From positions 1-41,020 of the forward strand of contig CAZIWJ010000002.1 of NCBI GenBank assembly GCA_964542855.1: DNA of 41,020 nt, read 5' to 3'. The notes under the pieces were generated by a model. The model was not told where the DNA came from, did no database searches, and saw only the letters and a list, made by a program, of their open reading frames with translations. A program made the translations under genes and the position numbers. Source of the stretch: CAZIWJ01 sp964542855 (GTDB lineage: Bacteria > Bacteroidota > Bacteroidia > Cytophagales > Cyclobacteriaceae). Positions 10,301-18,987 of the stretch are shown here, one piece after another (positions within the stretch are counted from its first letter, which is position 1; each line of letters begins with the position of its first letter).

Positions 10301-11299
10301 TTATTTCGGGTCGTATCCCCACTTTAGTAAAATTGAACCCCAGGTAAAGCCACCACCAAAGGCCGACAGTACCAGGTTATCACCTTTTTTTAACTGATGT
10401 TCGTAATCGCACAGGCAGAGGGGTATTGTAGCACTGGTGGTATTACCGTACCGGTGAATGTTCAGCATTACTTTATCCATGCCTACACCCATTCGGTCGG
10501 CCGTAGCCTTTATAATTCGCATATTTGCCTGGTGTGGCACCAGCCAGGCCACATCTTTGGAGTTCAGTTCATTACGCTTCATTATCTCTTCGGAAACATC
10601 GGCCATGTATTTAACCGCATATTTGAAAACTGCTGACCCTTCCTGGTAAATGTAATGTTCTTTATTCTCCACCGTCTGGTGGGTTGCCGGCCGGCGACTG
10701 CCTCCTGCTTTCATGTGCAGGTGTGATTCCCCTTTTCCATTAGACTTAATAAGTCCGTCAAGTACCCCGTATTCTTCATCGGTAGGTTCTAGCATTACAG
10801 CTCCTGCCCCATCGCCAAACAGAATACAGGTAGCCCGGTCTGTATAATCGACAATTGAAGACATCTTATCGGCCCCTACTACAACTACTTTCTTGCAAGT
10901 ACCACTCTTAATAAATTGTGAACCGGTAAACAGGGCACAGAGAAAACCTGAACAGGCTGCATTTATATCGTAGCCAAAAGAATTAACTGCCCCTACGTTG
11001 TTGGCAACCATATTGGCAGTAGCCGGGAAAAGCATGTCGGGTGTGGTGGTTGCCACAATAATTAAATCAACTTCTTCCGGATCAGTAGCCGTTTTTTCGA
11101 GCAATTCCCGTACGGCTTCGGTAGCCAGTACGGAAGTTCCCTGATCTTCACCCTGTAAAATTCTCCTTTCCTTAATTCCGGTTCTGCTAGTGATCCAATC
11201 ATCATTGGTATCAATCATCGTTTCCAGAATTTTGTTAGTGAGAACATAGTCAGGAACGTATCCTGCTATTCCCGTTACAAGCGCATTCTTTAGTTTCAT
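10301..11299 (-). CDS. fabH: 3-oxoacyl-ACP synthase III (KAS III)
   Basis: FabH starts fatty-acid synthesis by condensing an acyl-CoA with malonyl-ACP. The 332 residues carry the full catalytic triad: C116 in NAACSGFL, H256 in VPHQANMRI and N286 in RYGNTTSATIP. The glycine-rich C-terminal AFGGGFTWGS is also present. It is the first gene of the fabH-efp-accB-accC run, which links initiation of fatty-acid synthesis with malonyl-CoA supply. A 244-nt gap separates it from rpmF, with no plsX between them. The primer used (acetyl or branched acyl-CoA) cannot be read from the sequence. Confidence 0.96.
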   Translation of the reverse strand: MKLKNALVTGIAGYVPDYVLTNKILETMIDTNDDWITSRTGIKERRILQGEDQGTSVLATEAVRELLEKTATDPEEVDLIIVATTTPDMLFPATANMVANNVGAVNSFGYDINAACSGFLCALFTGSQFIKSGTCKKVVVVGADKMSSIVDYTDRATCILFGDGAGAVMLEPTDEEYGVLDGLIKSNGKGESHLHMKAGGSRRPATHQTVENKEHYIYQEGSAVFKYAVKYMADVSEEIMKRNELNSKDVAWLVPHQANMRIIKATADRMGVGMDKVMLNIHRYGNTTSATIPLCLCDYEHQLKKGDNLVLSAFGGGFTWGSILLKWGYDPK

Positions 11300-11497
11300 A
11301 CATCAAGATTTAAGGGATGAAGGCTGCCTGTTACATATCTTTATTTAAACTTATTGCTGGTTGCTGGTTGAACATTGGCTGTTACCTTCAAGGTGAAAAT
11401 ACCACAGGTGACATACCGGAAAAACTACATTACCAGATAAGATGAAATTCCAATATAGAAGGTATGGTTATTATTGTGAAAGATTACCAAATATATA

Positions 11498-11520
11498 CCC
11501 CGACAGGAAACCTACCGGGG
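11498..11520 (-). terminator. Possible terminator downstream of rpmF
   Basis: On the minus strand an interrupted hairpin (CCCCG outer arm, AGG/CCT inner arm, 3-nt loop) begins 24 nt after the rpmF stop. The bases after it on the minus strand are only weakly T-rich (TATATATTT). It would separate the DUF177-rpmF transcript from fabH. Confidence 0.4.
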
Positions 11521-11543
11521 CTGAAATAATCGCTCTTATGCTA

Positions 11544-11738
11544 TCAGGCCTCTTCCTGGTTCTTCTCCATTACTACCTGACCCTTGTAATAAAGCTTTCC
11601 CTCATACCAGTGAGCCCGGTGCATCAAGTGAGGTTCACCGGTGGCCTGGCAGGTACCAATAGCCTTATTCTGTAGTTTTAAATGCGTTCTACGCTTATCT
11701 CTGCGGGTCTTTGATGTTTTCCTCTTAGGATGCGCCAT
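11544..11738 (-). CDS. rpmF: 50S ribosomal protein L32
   Basis: This is a small, very basic large-subunit ribosomal protein of 64 residues, slightly above the family's usual length. The N-terminus MAHPKRKTSKTRRDKRR is the L32 signature, followed by GTCQATGEPHLMHRAHW. Only one cysteine is present, so the four-ligand zinc site of C-plus L32 proteins is incomplete. It lies 22 nt after the DUF177 gene, a pairing conserved widely in bacteria. Confidence 0.96.
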   Translation of the reverse strand: MAHPKRKTSKTRRDKRRTHLKLQNKAIGTCQATGEPHLMHRAHWYEGKLYYKGQVVMEKNQEEA

Positions 11739-11760
11739 ATTAAAATGCTTTTAAATCTTT

Positions 11761-12309
11761 TTAATTCTTTGAATTGTTATTGTCTCTTAAATTTTTTAAG
11801 GCCTGCCACCTTGGATCAATGTTCTCTTCATCCGAATCGTTTTCATCTTCGTCTTTTCCGGAAGAATAAACCATCTCCAGGTCAGTAAACGGATCATCCT
11901 CTTCCTGCAGATCGGGGTGCAGCCGCTTCATAGGTATGGCAAGGCTAAATAATTCATATACAAACTGCGCAATATTAAGTATTGGCGTTTCACGAGTAAT
12001 GATGAGCATCTTATCATCATCAAAGTTCTCTTCCGGGCCGTACTTAATCAGTAAAGTTTCATTCACCTGTATCGGGTAAGTGAATGGTTGTAGACTCCTA
12101 TCACAAACCAATTCAGCTGATCCACTTATATTCAGTTTTAACGTTAGCAACGTGTCTTGCTTGTCAAGAAATACATTTACCTCACCTTTCCCCTGATCTA
12201 CAATACTATTTGCGAACAGCGAAAAAAATTGTTCGTTTATGTGGTAAGTGAAATTATGCTCGCCTTCCTTTAAACGAAAAATTGCAATATCAAAATCCTC
12301 CAGTCGCAT
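11761..12309 (-). CDS. DUF177 (YceD-like) protein
   Basis: This 182-residue cytosolic protein belongs to the DUF177/YceD family, which is found next to rpmF in many bacteria and has been linked in other organisms to 23S rRNA levels or ribosome assembly. Seen: a conserved middle with ELVCDRSLQPF, and an acidic tail (EEDDPF, GKDEDENDSDEE) ending in DPRWQALKNLRD. The ATG at 12309 was chosen because an AGGGAG ribosome-binding site lies 6 nt upstream, and because an in-frame TTG further upstream at 12342 falls inside a predicted promoter box. It is the first gene of the DUF177-rpmF operon. Confidence 0.88.
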   Translation of the reverse strand: MRLEDFDIAIFRLKEGEHNFTYHINEQFFSLFANSIVDQGKGEVNVFLDKQDTLLTLKLNISGSAELVCDRSLQPFTYPIQVNETLLIKYGPEENFDDDKMLIITRETPILNIAQFVYELFSLAIPMKRLHPDLQEEDDPFTDLEMVYSSGKDEDENDSDEENIDPRWQALKNLRDNNNSKN

Positions 12310-12315
12310 AAAAAA

Positions 12316-12321
12316 CTCCCT
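12316..12321 (-). promoter_or_regulatory. Ribosome-binding site of the DUF177 gene
   Basis: On the minus strand AGGGAG lies 6 nt before the ATG at 12309. Strong Shine-Dalgarno sites are uncommon in Bacteroidota, so this one helps decide the start over the upstream TTG at 12342. Confidence 0.6.
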
Positions 12322-12339
12322 ACACTTAGTAAGAGTCTG

Positions 12340-12369
12340 CAAAATTAGTAATATTATTCCAATTTGAAA
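12340..12369 (-). promoter_or_regulatory. Predicted Bacteroidota promoter of the DUF177-rpmF operon
   Basis: On the minus strand TAATTTTG (12347-12340) matches the -7 box TAnnTTTG exactly. TTTC (12369-12366) is one mismatch from the -33 TTTG, with an 18-nt spacer. The -7 box ends about 30 nt before the chosen ATG. Confidence 0.6.
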
Positions 12370-12463
12370 TAATTACCTATTTTTCTTTCCGAATATTCAC
12401 GATTTTTGCACCAATGTAAACCAAGCGGCGTTATTGTTACTGATTATTTAAAACCCGGATTTT

Positions 12464-13660
12464 ATGAAGAGTAGCGAGTTGGTTTCAGGGTTGATTGTGC
12501 TGTTGCTATTGGTAACCGACACGTCTGATCTGCTTGCACAGGAGTACATGTTTAACTACGATCCTGAAAAACCACTTTTGCTTAACACCAGCATACAGAT
12601 TGAAGCCAACAAGGCGGTTAACAACATTTACAACTTTAATTTTGAAGAAGCGCAGCAAAAATTCAAATGGCTGAAGCAGCAGTATAGCTGGCACCCTCTC
12701 CCCTATTTCCTGTTGGGTCTCAGCTACTGGTGGCGCATTGAGCCCAATACCAATGTTAAAACCTACGATGAACCCTTCGTGGCTTACATGGATTCGGCCA
12801 TTTATTTTGCTGAACAGATTTATCAGGATAACGAAGAAGATCCGGAATCGGCTTTTTTCCTTTCCGCTGCCTACGGCTTCAAGGGTAAATTGTATGCTTA
12901 TCGTGAAAACTGGACTAAAGCAACTTTTGCCGGTAAAAATGCACTCGATTACCTGGAAATATGTAAGGGCCGCGACGACTTCAGCCCGGAACTGCAATTC
13001 GGAGATGCACTCTACAATTATTACGCCGAATGGATCCCGGAACACTACGGTATTCTAAAGCCCATCCTGATGTTTTTTCCCGACGGGGATAAGCAACTGG
13101 GTATTCAGCAAATGCGAGAAGTTTCAAACAATGCATTTTATACCCGTACCGAAGCCAAGTATTTCCTGATGCGCATGTTATACGATGAACGGAAATATAT
13201 TAGAGCACGGGAAGTTGCCAGATACCTGCACGAGGCGTTTCCCAACAACCCGAATTTTCAGCGATACTACGCCCGGCTGCTTTACAGCACCGGCAATTAT
13301 AATGAAGCCGAAAAGGTATCGCTGGATATTATCCAGAAAATTGATAGTGGTCGATCCGGATACGAAGGCACCAGCGGAAGGTATGCTGCCTTTTTCCTCG
13401 GACAAATTTACGAGCGCGGGCGCAACAATAACAAAGCCGAATACTATTACGAACGCGCGGTTGAATTCGGATACGAAGTAAGTGCTACCGACAAAGGTTA
13501 TTTTTTATACTCACTACTGAACCTGGCTCAAATTGCTGAGAAAAACGGTAAAGATGAAAAAGCAAAAAACTACTATAAACAGGTGAAAAAGTTCGCCCGC
13601 AGGAGGCAGGACGTACACCGGGAAGCCCGGCGAGGATTACGCGAATTACGAAGAGGCTGA
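12464..13660 (+). CDS. Exported TPR-repeat protein of unknown function
   Basis: The 398-residue product begins with a hydrophobic signal peptide ending in DLLAQ, so cleavage after residue 26 and export to the periplasm are predicted. The rest is almost wholly helical with TPR-like repeats: for example NFEEAQQKFKWLKQQY near the start, GNYNEAEKVSLDIIQ in the middle and NKAEYYYERAVEFGY near the end. The last 25 residues are strongly basic (FARRRQDVHREARRGLRELRRG). TPR proteins act as binding scaffolds, but no partner can be named. It is divergent from the DUF177 operon and upstream of pckA. The gene itself looks complete and intact. Confidence 0.88.
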   Translation: MKSSELVSGLIVLLLLVTDTSDLLAQEYMFNYDPEKPLLLNTSIQIEANKAVNNIYNFNFEEAQQKFKWLKQQYSWHPLPYFLLGLSYWWRIEPNTNVKTYDEPFVAYMDSAIYFAEQIYQDNEEDPESAFFLSAAYGFKGKLYAYRENWTKATFAGKNALDYLEICKGRDDFSPELQFGDALYNYYAEWIPEHYGILKPILMFFPDGDKQLGIQQMREVSNNAFYTRTEAKYFLMRMLYDERKYIRAREVARYLHEAFPNNPNFQRYYARLLYSTGNYNEAEKVSLDIIQKIDSGRSGYEGTSGRYAAFFLGQIYERGRNNNKAEYYYERAVEFGYEVSATDKGYFLYSLLNLAQIAEKNGKDEKAKNYYKQVKKFARRRQDVHREARRGLRELRRG

Positions 13661-13721
13661 ACGTTGTCTTTTAACCAGATAGCCTGGTCATAAATGGGTT
13701 TTATCTTTTTTCACCGTTTTG

Positions 13722-13755
13722 TTTGCCGCCAATCCACTGAAATTTAATAGTTTTG
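13722..13755 (+). promoter_or_regulatory. Predicted Bacteroidota promoter of pckA
   Basis: TAGTTTTG at 13748-13755 matches the -7 box TAnnTTTG exactly. TTTG at 13722-13725 matches the -33 box, with a 22-nt spacer. The -7 box ends 38 nt before the pckA ATG, so a leader of roughly 30 nt is expected. Confidence 0.65.
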
Positions 13756-13793
13756 CACCTTTATTCTAGTTAATACTTACCCAAATAAGTAAA

Positions 13794-15413
13794 ATGAAAG
13801 AATTTGGAATCCGATCTACCAAAGCAGGACTTCAGGACATTGGTATTCATGCAGTAAAGGAGGCGTACTGGAACATGAGCCCTTCCGAGCTCATTGAGGT
13901 TGCTCTTCAAAATCGTGAAGGACAACTGAGTGACAATGGCGCGCTGATGTGTGATACCGGTAAATTTACTGGACGTGCTCCTAAAGACCGTTTTATTGTT
14001 GAAGATGATATTACCAAGGATAAAGTTTGGTGGGGAGACATTAACCAGCCTATCTCCGAAGAAAGTTTCGATCGGCTGTATGCCAAAATGATCGGCTTTC
14101 TTACCGAGAAGAAAGTGTTTGTAAGAGATGCCTACGCCGGTGCCGATAAAACGCACCGCCTGCGGCTTCGGGTCGTTAACACGGAAGCCTGGCACAACAT
14201 GTTTTGCTATAACATGTTCATCAGGCCCGAGCGCTACAAACTGGAAAATTTCGAGCCTAACTTTACTATCATTAACTGCCCTGAATTCCTGGCAGACCCT
14301 GAAACCGACGGTACCCGACAAGAAAACTTTGCCATCATCAATTTTTCAAAGCGAATTATCCTGATTGGTGGATCCGGTTATTCCGGCGAAATGAAGAAAG
14401 GTATTTTCTCCGTTCTAAACTTCCTTCTGCCCACCGAAGATAACGTATTCCCCATGCACTGTTCTGCCAACATGGGTAAACAGGAACGCGATACAGCAAT
14501 TTTTTTCGGGCTGTCGGGTACGGGTAAAACCACCCTTTCCGCTGACCCTGAGCGAATCCTGATCGGTGATGATGAACACGGATGGACCGATAAAAACGTG
14601 TTTAATTTTGAGGGTGGATGCTACGCCAAGTGTATTGGTCTGACTGAAGAGAACGAACCTGAGATTTACAACGCCATTAAATTTGGAGCCATACTGGAAA
14701 ACACGCGTTTTCTACCCGAAAGCCGTCACGTTGATTTTAACAATACGGATGTTACGGAAAACACCCGGGTTTCTTACCCGATAAACCATATTCCCAATTC
14801 CATAGAGCCTTCCATCGGGGGAATTCCCAGAAACATCTTTTTCCTCACCTGTGATGCATTTGGTATCATTCCTCCCATTCAACGACTGAATACCTCGCAG
14901 GCGATGTATCATTTTATTTCCGGATATACGTCTAAAGTAGCCGGAACCGAAGAGGGCATTACGGAACCAACTCCTGTATTTTCGGCCTGTTTCGGTGCTC
15001 CTTTTATGCCTCTGCACCCTACTGCTTACGCCGAGCTGCTGGGTAAGAAGCTGGAAGAAAAAGAAACTACCGTATGGTTAATTAATACGGGATGGACCGG
15101 TGGGCCGTATGGTGTGGGCTCACGAATTAAGCTCAAATATACCCGGGCAATGATTCATGCTGCCCTTTCAGGTGTACTGAATAACGTAGGCTACCGTACG
15201 CACTCTATTTTCGGTGCAGAAATCCCGACTAATGTACCTGATGTGCCCAACGAAATATTAAGCCCGCGCGAAACCTGGAAAGACGACAAAACTTTTTACG
15301 CCAAGGCCAATGACTTGGTAGAAAAGTTTCAGCGTAATTTCGACAAGTTTCGCAATGAAGCTGATGATAGTATTCTACGTGGAGAACCCATTACAAACAA
15401 TAAATATGTTTAA
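13794..15413 (+). CDS. pckA: Phosphoenolpyruvate carboxykinase (ATP)
   Basis: This enzyme converts oxaloacetate and ATP to phosphoenolpyruvate, CO2 and ADP, the entry step of gluconeogenesis in the cytosol. The 539 residues match the ATP-type family. Seen: GGSGYSGEMKKG at 192-203 with the active-site lysines K201 and K202, the kinase-1a P-loop GLSGTGKTT at 239-247, and the metal-binding IGDDEHGW at 257-264. The gene has its own predicted promoter and ends at a strong hairpin, so it is probably a single-gene transcript. Confidence 0.98.
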   Translation: MKEFGIRSTKAGLQDIGIHAVKEAYWNMSPSELIEVALQNREGQLSDNGALMCDTGKFTGRAPKDRFIVEDDITKDKVWWGDINQPISEESFDRLYAKMIGFLTEKKVFVRDAYAGADKTHRLRLRVVNTEAWHNMFCYNMFIRPERYKLENFEPNFTIINCPEFLADPETDGTRQENFAIINFSKRIILIGGSGYSGEMKKGIFSVLNFLLPTEDNVFPMHCSANMGKQERDTAIFFGLSGTGKTTLSADPERILIGDDEHGWTDKNVFNFEGGCYAKCIGLTEENEPEIYNAIKFGAILENTRFLPESRHVDFNNTDVTENTRVSYPINHIPNSIEPSIGGIPRNIFFLTCDAFGIIPPIQRLNTSQAMYHFISGYTSKVAGTEEGITEPTPVFSACFGAPFMPLHPTAYAELLGKKLEEKETTVWLINTGWTGGPYGVGSRIKLKYTRAMIHAALSGVLNNVGYRTHSIFGAEIPTNVPDVPNEILSPRETWKDDKTFYAKANDLVEKFQRNFDKFRNEADDSILRGEPITNNKYV

Positions 15414-15472
15414 TAAATAATAAGGTTTTTCCCCGGCCGGAAGTAAATCCGGCCAGATCTCTATGAATCAGA

Positions 15473-15504
15473 AAAGGCGACACTGTTGTGTCGCCTTTCT
15501 TTTT
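15473..15504. terminator. Bidirectional terminator between pckA and msrA
   Basis: An 11-bp perfect stem (AAAGGCGACAC / GTGTCGCCTTT) with a TGTT loop is followed by a T-rich tail on the plus strand and preceded by an A run that serves the minus strand. It lies between the convergent stops of pckA and msrA. A second hairpin (GGCCGG / CCGGCC, 15435-15454) lies just before it. Confidence 0.85.
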
Positions 15505-15537
15505 AACCAGGTGTAAAAATTGTAAATAAAACAGGTT

Positions 15538-16215
15538 TTAACGGTACGCGGCTTTCAGTTTATCGGGGAACTGTTTAATAAATTTTTCCACCTTTGGCCG
15601 GGAAACCGATACAATGTAGGGCTGGTTGGGGTTATTTTCGTAGTAGTCCTGGTGGTAGTCTTCAGCCTTGTAAAAGGTAGTGTAAGGGCTAATCTTTGTC
15701 ACAACAGGATCATCATATTTATCGCTACTGGCCAGCCTAGCCTGGTAATCGCGAACGGCTTTTTCCTGACCGGCATCGTGGTAAAACACTTCCGAGCGGT
15801 ATTGCTCGCCTACGTCGGGCCCCTGTCTATTAAGCTGGGTTGGGTCGTGCGTGGCATAAAAAATTTCAAGCAGTTCGTTGTAGGTAATTATATCAGGGTT
15901 AAAATAAACCTGAACAGCTTCGGCGTAATTTGTTTTGCCGTAACTTACCTCCTTATAAGTAGGATTAGGCTTGGTGCCCCCGGCGTATCCCGACACTACG
16001 TCTACTACACCGGCCGTGCGCTCAAAGATAGCCTCGGTACACCAGAAACATCCGCCAGCAAAGGTTGCCGTGTCGCTGCCAGCCAGCTCAGTGGAGGAAG
16101 GACTGGAAACTGTTCTAACCTGGCTTTCCGGAGTGGATCTGGAGTCTGAATTAGAAGGGGAGCAGGCAAATAATAACAGGTGTAGCCCGAACAATGAAGT
16201 GATTATAGTTTTCAT
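15538..16215 (-). CDS. msrA: Peptide methionine-(S)-S-oxide reductase, predicted lipoprotein
   Basis: MsrA reduces methionine-S-sulfoxide in damaged proteins. The core motif GGCFWC places the catalytic cysteine at C56, with C59 as the only other core cysteine. The region through SGYAGG and the conserved TQLNRQGPDVGEQYRS segment fit the family. Unlike cytosolic MsrA, the 225-residue product starts with a hydrophobic segment and a lipobox-like LFAC, so lipidation at C18 and an envelope location are predicted, with a Ser/Thr-rich linker at about 19-50. It lies 71 nt downstream of tyrA and may be transcribed with it or alone. The electron donor for an exported form is not apparent here. Confidence 0.94.
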   Translation of the reverse strand: MKTIITSLFGLHLLLFACSPSNSDSRSTPESQVRTVSSPSSTELAGSDTATFAGGCFWCTEAIFERTAGVVDVVSGYAGGTKPNPTYKEVSYGKTNYAEAVQVYFNPDIITYNELLEIFYATHDPTQLNRQGPDVGEQYRSEVFYHDAGQEKAVRDYQARLASSDKYDDPVVTKISPYTTFYKAEDYHQDYYENNPNQPYIVSVSRPKVEKFIKQFPDKLKAAYR

Positions 16216-16286
16216 GCTTAATTAAATACTGGTTTATTGTTTTTTAACGATTTGTATCGTACTGTGTTCAGGGATAATTCCCCGGG

Positions 16287-17138
16287 TTAACGATCGAGCA
16301 CTTTAATAATGGCATTCGACTGTCGCATTAAAGACAAAAGTTTGTTTTCGTCGCCTGCCTGAATGGCACGGCTGAATTCCTGTAGGTAGCCGATGTAAGC
16401 ATTAAGTGCTTCGTGCATATGGCGGTGGTTCTGGAGAAAAATTGGGGCCCACATTTCCGGTGAGCTTTTAGCCAGACGAACCGTTGAGGAAAACCCGGAA
16501 CCGGCCAGTGCCAGGATGCTGGATTCATCTTTTTCTTTGTCTAGCACCGTGTTACTCAATGCAAAAGAAATGGCGTGACTCAGGTGAGAGACGTAAGCCA
16601 GGTGAAGATCATGTTCATGGGCTTCCATATACTGCAGATTCATGCAGAAAAGATTGGTGAATAAGAATTCCAGCCACTTCACGGCACTGGGTGCCGAGTG
16701 ATCCGTATTGCAAAGAATCATAATTTTATTTCGCAACAACCCGGGAAAAGCTGACGAAGGACCAGAGAACTCGGTTCCGGCAATTGGATGAGCAGCAATG
16801 TATCGCTTTCGATTAGGATGATTAGCCACTGCGTCGCAGATATTACCTTTGGTTGAACCTAAGTCAGTGACTACAGCATCCGGCTGAATGCAATCAAGTA
16901 CGGTAGGTAGGAGTAGCTCAATTGTGCTGACCGGCGTAGCCAGCACAACCAGATCTGATCGGGGAATAGCCTTGTTAAGAGACAGTATTTCATCGCATAT
17001 CCCAAGGTTGAGTGCCTCTTCAGCGTGTTCCTGGTTGGTGTCTACTCCAATAATGTGCAGTGGTTTCTGGTATTTTGCCTGGAAGCCCAGGGCAAAAGAA
17101 CCTCCCAGCAAACCCAGTCCGATTACTGATACAACCAT
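16287..17138 (-). CDS. tyrA: Prephenate dehydrogenase
   Basis: This enzyme makes 4-hydroxyphenylpyruvate from prephenate in tyrosine synthesis. The 283 residues show the nucleotide-binding loop GLGLLGGS at 7-14, an acidic residue at the end of the second strand (GVDTN), and the catalytic His in AAHPIAGTEFSGP (H117). No fused chorismate mutase or ACT domain is present. Its ATG shares one base with the stop of the M20 hydrolase gene (TAATG), so translational coupling is likely. An arogenate specificity cannot be excluded. Confidence 0.93.
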   Translation of the reverse strand: MVVSVIGLGLLGGSFALGFQAKYQKPLHIIGVDTNQEHAEEALNLGICDEILSLNKAIPRSDLVVLATPVSTIELLLPTVLDCIQPDAVVTDLGSTKGNICDAVANHPNRKRYIAAHPIAGTEFSGPSSAFPGLLRNKIMILCNTDHSAPSAVKWLEFLFTNLFCMNLQYMEAHEHDLHLAYVSHLSHAISFALSNTVLDKEKDESSILALAGSGFSSTVRLAKSSPEMWAPIFLQNHRHMHEALNAYIGYLQEFSRAIQAGDENKLLSLMRQSNAIIKVLDR

Positions 17139-18325
17139 TAGCGAGCGGCAAGTTCTTCCAGGGCCAGCCAGCTCATCAGGCCACAGCCTGTTTCCAGCGC
17201 ACTTTCATCAATATTAAAAGTAGGCGTATGCAAGCCGGATGTAATCCCTTTCTCCTCGTTACGGGTTCCAAGCCGGTAAAAGCAGGCATCCATTTCCTGG
17301 GAATAATACGAAAAGTCCTCTGCTGCCAGCCATAAATCCAGGTCCAGCACATTTTCCTGTCCCATGTAGTTAACCGCAGCCTCTTTAGCCCGCCGGGTAA
17401 GTTCAGGTTCATTTTTCAGGAAGGGGTACCCGCGCAGAATATCAAAATTGCAGCTACCACCCATGCCTTCAGCTATGCTTTCAGCCATTTTCTTCATTCG
17501 TTTATGAGCTTCGGCTCGCCATTCTTCATTCATGGCCCGGAACGTGCCAGCCATGGTTACTTCGTTTGGAATTACGTTGGTAGCCCCATTAGCCTCTACT
17601 TTTCCGAAAGTAAGCACAGTAGGTTGCTTCGGACTGGCATTCCGACTGATTACCTGTTGCAGGGCGACAATGATGTGTGAGGCGATTAGTACCGGATCAA
17701 TGCATCGTTCGGGCATGGCCCCGTGCCCTCCCTTACCTTTTACGGTAACGTAAATTTCGTCGCAACTGGCCATGTACATTCCTTCACGGAAACCTACTTT
17801 ACCGGCCGGTATGTAGGGCATCACGTGCTGACCGATTATTTTATGGGGCCTCGGATTAATTAAAGCGCCATCTTTAATCATTAAAGAGGCTCCTCCGGGA
17901 AGCTTTTCCTCGCCAGGCTGAAAAATAAGCTTTATCGTGCCTTCAAAACGATGGCGCAGGGAAGTAAGAATTTTTGCAGCACCCAGTAATGATGCGGTGT
18001 GGGCATCGTGCCCGCAAGCGTGCATCACCTGGTAGTTGGTAGATTTATATTCCACTTCGTTGGCCTCTTGGATCGGGAGCGCATCCATATCGGCACGCAG
18101 GGCCACTACTTTCGATTCGGGGTTATTTCCCTTAAGCAAACCGGTTATCCCGGTACCGGCAACGCCTTCCTGCACCTCAATATTAAGTGCCTTCAGGTGC
18201 TCAGCAACGTAGGTAGAGGTATTATGTTCCTGGTATGATAGTTCCGGGTGAGCGTGTATATGCCGGCGCCAGCTAATTACCTCGGGAGTAACTGATCGGG
18301 CCAGTTCCTTAACTTCGTTTATCAT
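17138..18325 (-). CDS. M20-family amidohydrolase/metallopeptidase
   Basis: This 395-residue protein belongs to the M20D group (N-acyl-amino-acid or hippurate hydrolase-like), which removes acyl groups from amino acids with a metal centre. Seen: RRHIHAHPELSYQE at 20-33, HACGHDAH with C104 and H106, the catalytic glutamate pair in FQPGEE (139-140), H167 in IGQHVMP, and a C-terminal SGLHTPTFNIDE metal-ligand segment. There is no signal peptide, so it is cytosolic. It is 3 nt downstream of the SPOR gene and overlaps tyrA by one base. The exact substrate is not readable from the sequence. Confidence 0.93.
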   Translation of the reverse strand: MINEVKELARSVTPEVISWRRHIHAHPELSYQEHNTSTYVAEHLKALNIEVQEGVAGTGITGLLKGNNPESKVVALRADMDALPIQEANEVEYKSTNYQVMHACGHDAHTASLLGAAKILTSLRHRFEGTIKLIFQPGEEKLPGGASLMIKDGALINPRPHKIIGQHVMPYIPAGKVGFREGMYMASCDEIYVTVKGKGGHGAMPERCIDPVLIASHIIVALQQVISRNASPKQPTVLTFGKVEANGATNVIPNEVTMAGTFRAMNEEWRAEAHKRMKKMAESIAEGMGGSCNFDILRGYPFLKNEPELTRRAKEAAVNYMGQENVLDLDLWLAAEDFSYYSQEMDACFYRLGTRNEEKGITSGLHTPTFNIDESALETGCGLMSWLALEELAAR

Positions 18326-18328
18326 GGT

Positions 18329-18859
18329 TTAATCGCCTAATTTAAAACGTTCAGGGATTACAATGGCGCGGGGAAATACTTTCTTTACGTCATTATAAAC
18401 CCGATGAGCATTTAATTTATCGTTGTACTTCCCAATCGTAACCTTGTAATTGGGCTGTACATACCGAAGCCGGGGACGCGAATCATCTATATCTACGTAA
18501 GCTTTATTTTTTACTTCGTTGGCCTCTTCCCGGCTGGTTCCTGAATAAATTTGTATCGTATATCCTACGTAAAAATTGGTGTTTCTGTTCTTTTTGGCAA
18601 TTTCTTCTATAAAATTATCAATGCCCGCAGTAATTTCATTAATACCCGGTCCGCTAATGGAAACCTCACGGGTGGTATCGATAACGTTCTTTTGCTGTAT
18701 GGTGGTATCGATAGTAGCCAAAGAATCCGAGTAATCGGGAAGATATACACTTATATCTTCCTGGTAAGCCGCTACCTTGCTTGCAGCCGGCCGAGTGGTG
18801 CAATGCTGGAAAATAACGAGCGTAAAAATTCCTGTCAGGTAAAATAAACCAATCCGCAT
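18329..18859 (-). CDS. SPOR-domain envelope protein
   Basis: The 176-residue product starts with a hydrophobic segment (IGLFYLTGIFTLVIF) ending at a cysteine with a poor lipobox (FQHC), so it is either a lipoprotein or a membrane-anchored protein. The C-terminal 80 residues (YTIQIYSG, then YKVTIGKYNDKLNAHRVYNDVKK) form a SPOR domain, a fold known to bind denuded peptidoglycan. The ATG at 18859 was chosen because the only earlier start (TTG at 18892) lies inside an exact promoter box. It is the first gene of the SPOR-M20-tyrA operon. Confidence 0.82.
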   Translation of the reverse strand: MRIGLFYLTGIFTLVIFQHCTTRPAASKVAAYQEDISVYLPDYSDSLATIDTTIQQKNVIDTTREVSISGPGINEITAGIDNFIEEIAKKNRNTNFYVGYTIQIYSGTSREEANEVKNKAYVDIDDSRPRLRYVQPNYKVTIGKYNDKLNAHRVYNDVKKVFPRAIVIPERFKLGD

Positions 18860-18889
18860 GATGGTATAAGGTTTTTTGTTTAACCGTTT

Positions 18890-18897
18890 CAAAGATA
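18890..18897 (-). promoter_or_regulatory. Predicted -7 promoter box of the SPOR-M20-tyrA operon
   Basis: On the minus strand TATCTTTG matches TAnnTTTG exactly and ends 31 nt before the ATG at 18859, the same geometry as the DUF177 promoter. No clear -33 TTTG is seen. Confidence 0.5.
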
Positions 18898-18945
18898 ATA
18901 AGAATATAGTGTCACTTTATTCCCGCCTATTTTTTTTTAATTTGC

Positions 18946-18953
18946 TAACCTTG
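18946..18953 (+). promoter_or_regulatory. Possible -7 promoter box of icd
   Basis: TAACCTTG differs by one base from TAnnTTTG and ends 34 nt before the icd ATG, a spacing like the other predicted promoters here. No -33 box is seen. Confidence 0.35.
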
Positions 18954-18987
18954 AATAACACCTAAACATAACAAATCCCGAAAACAT

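Noticed and set aside
11442..11675. 77-residue plus-strand ORF over rpmF
   Set aside because: It is antisense to L32, which is clearly real.
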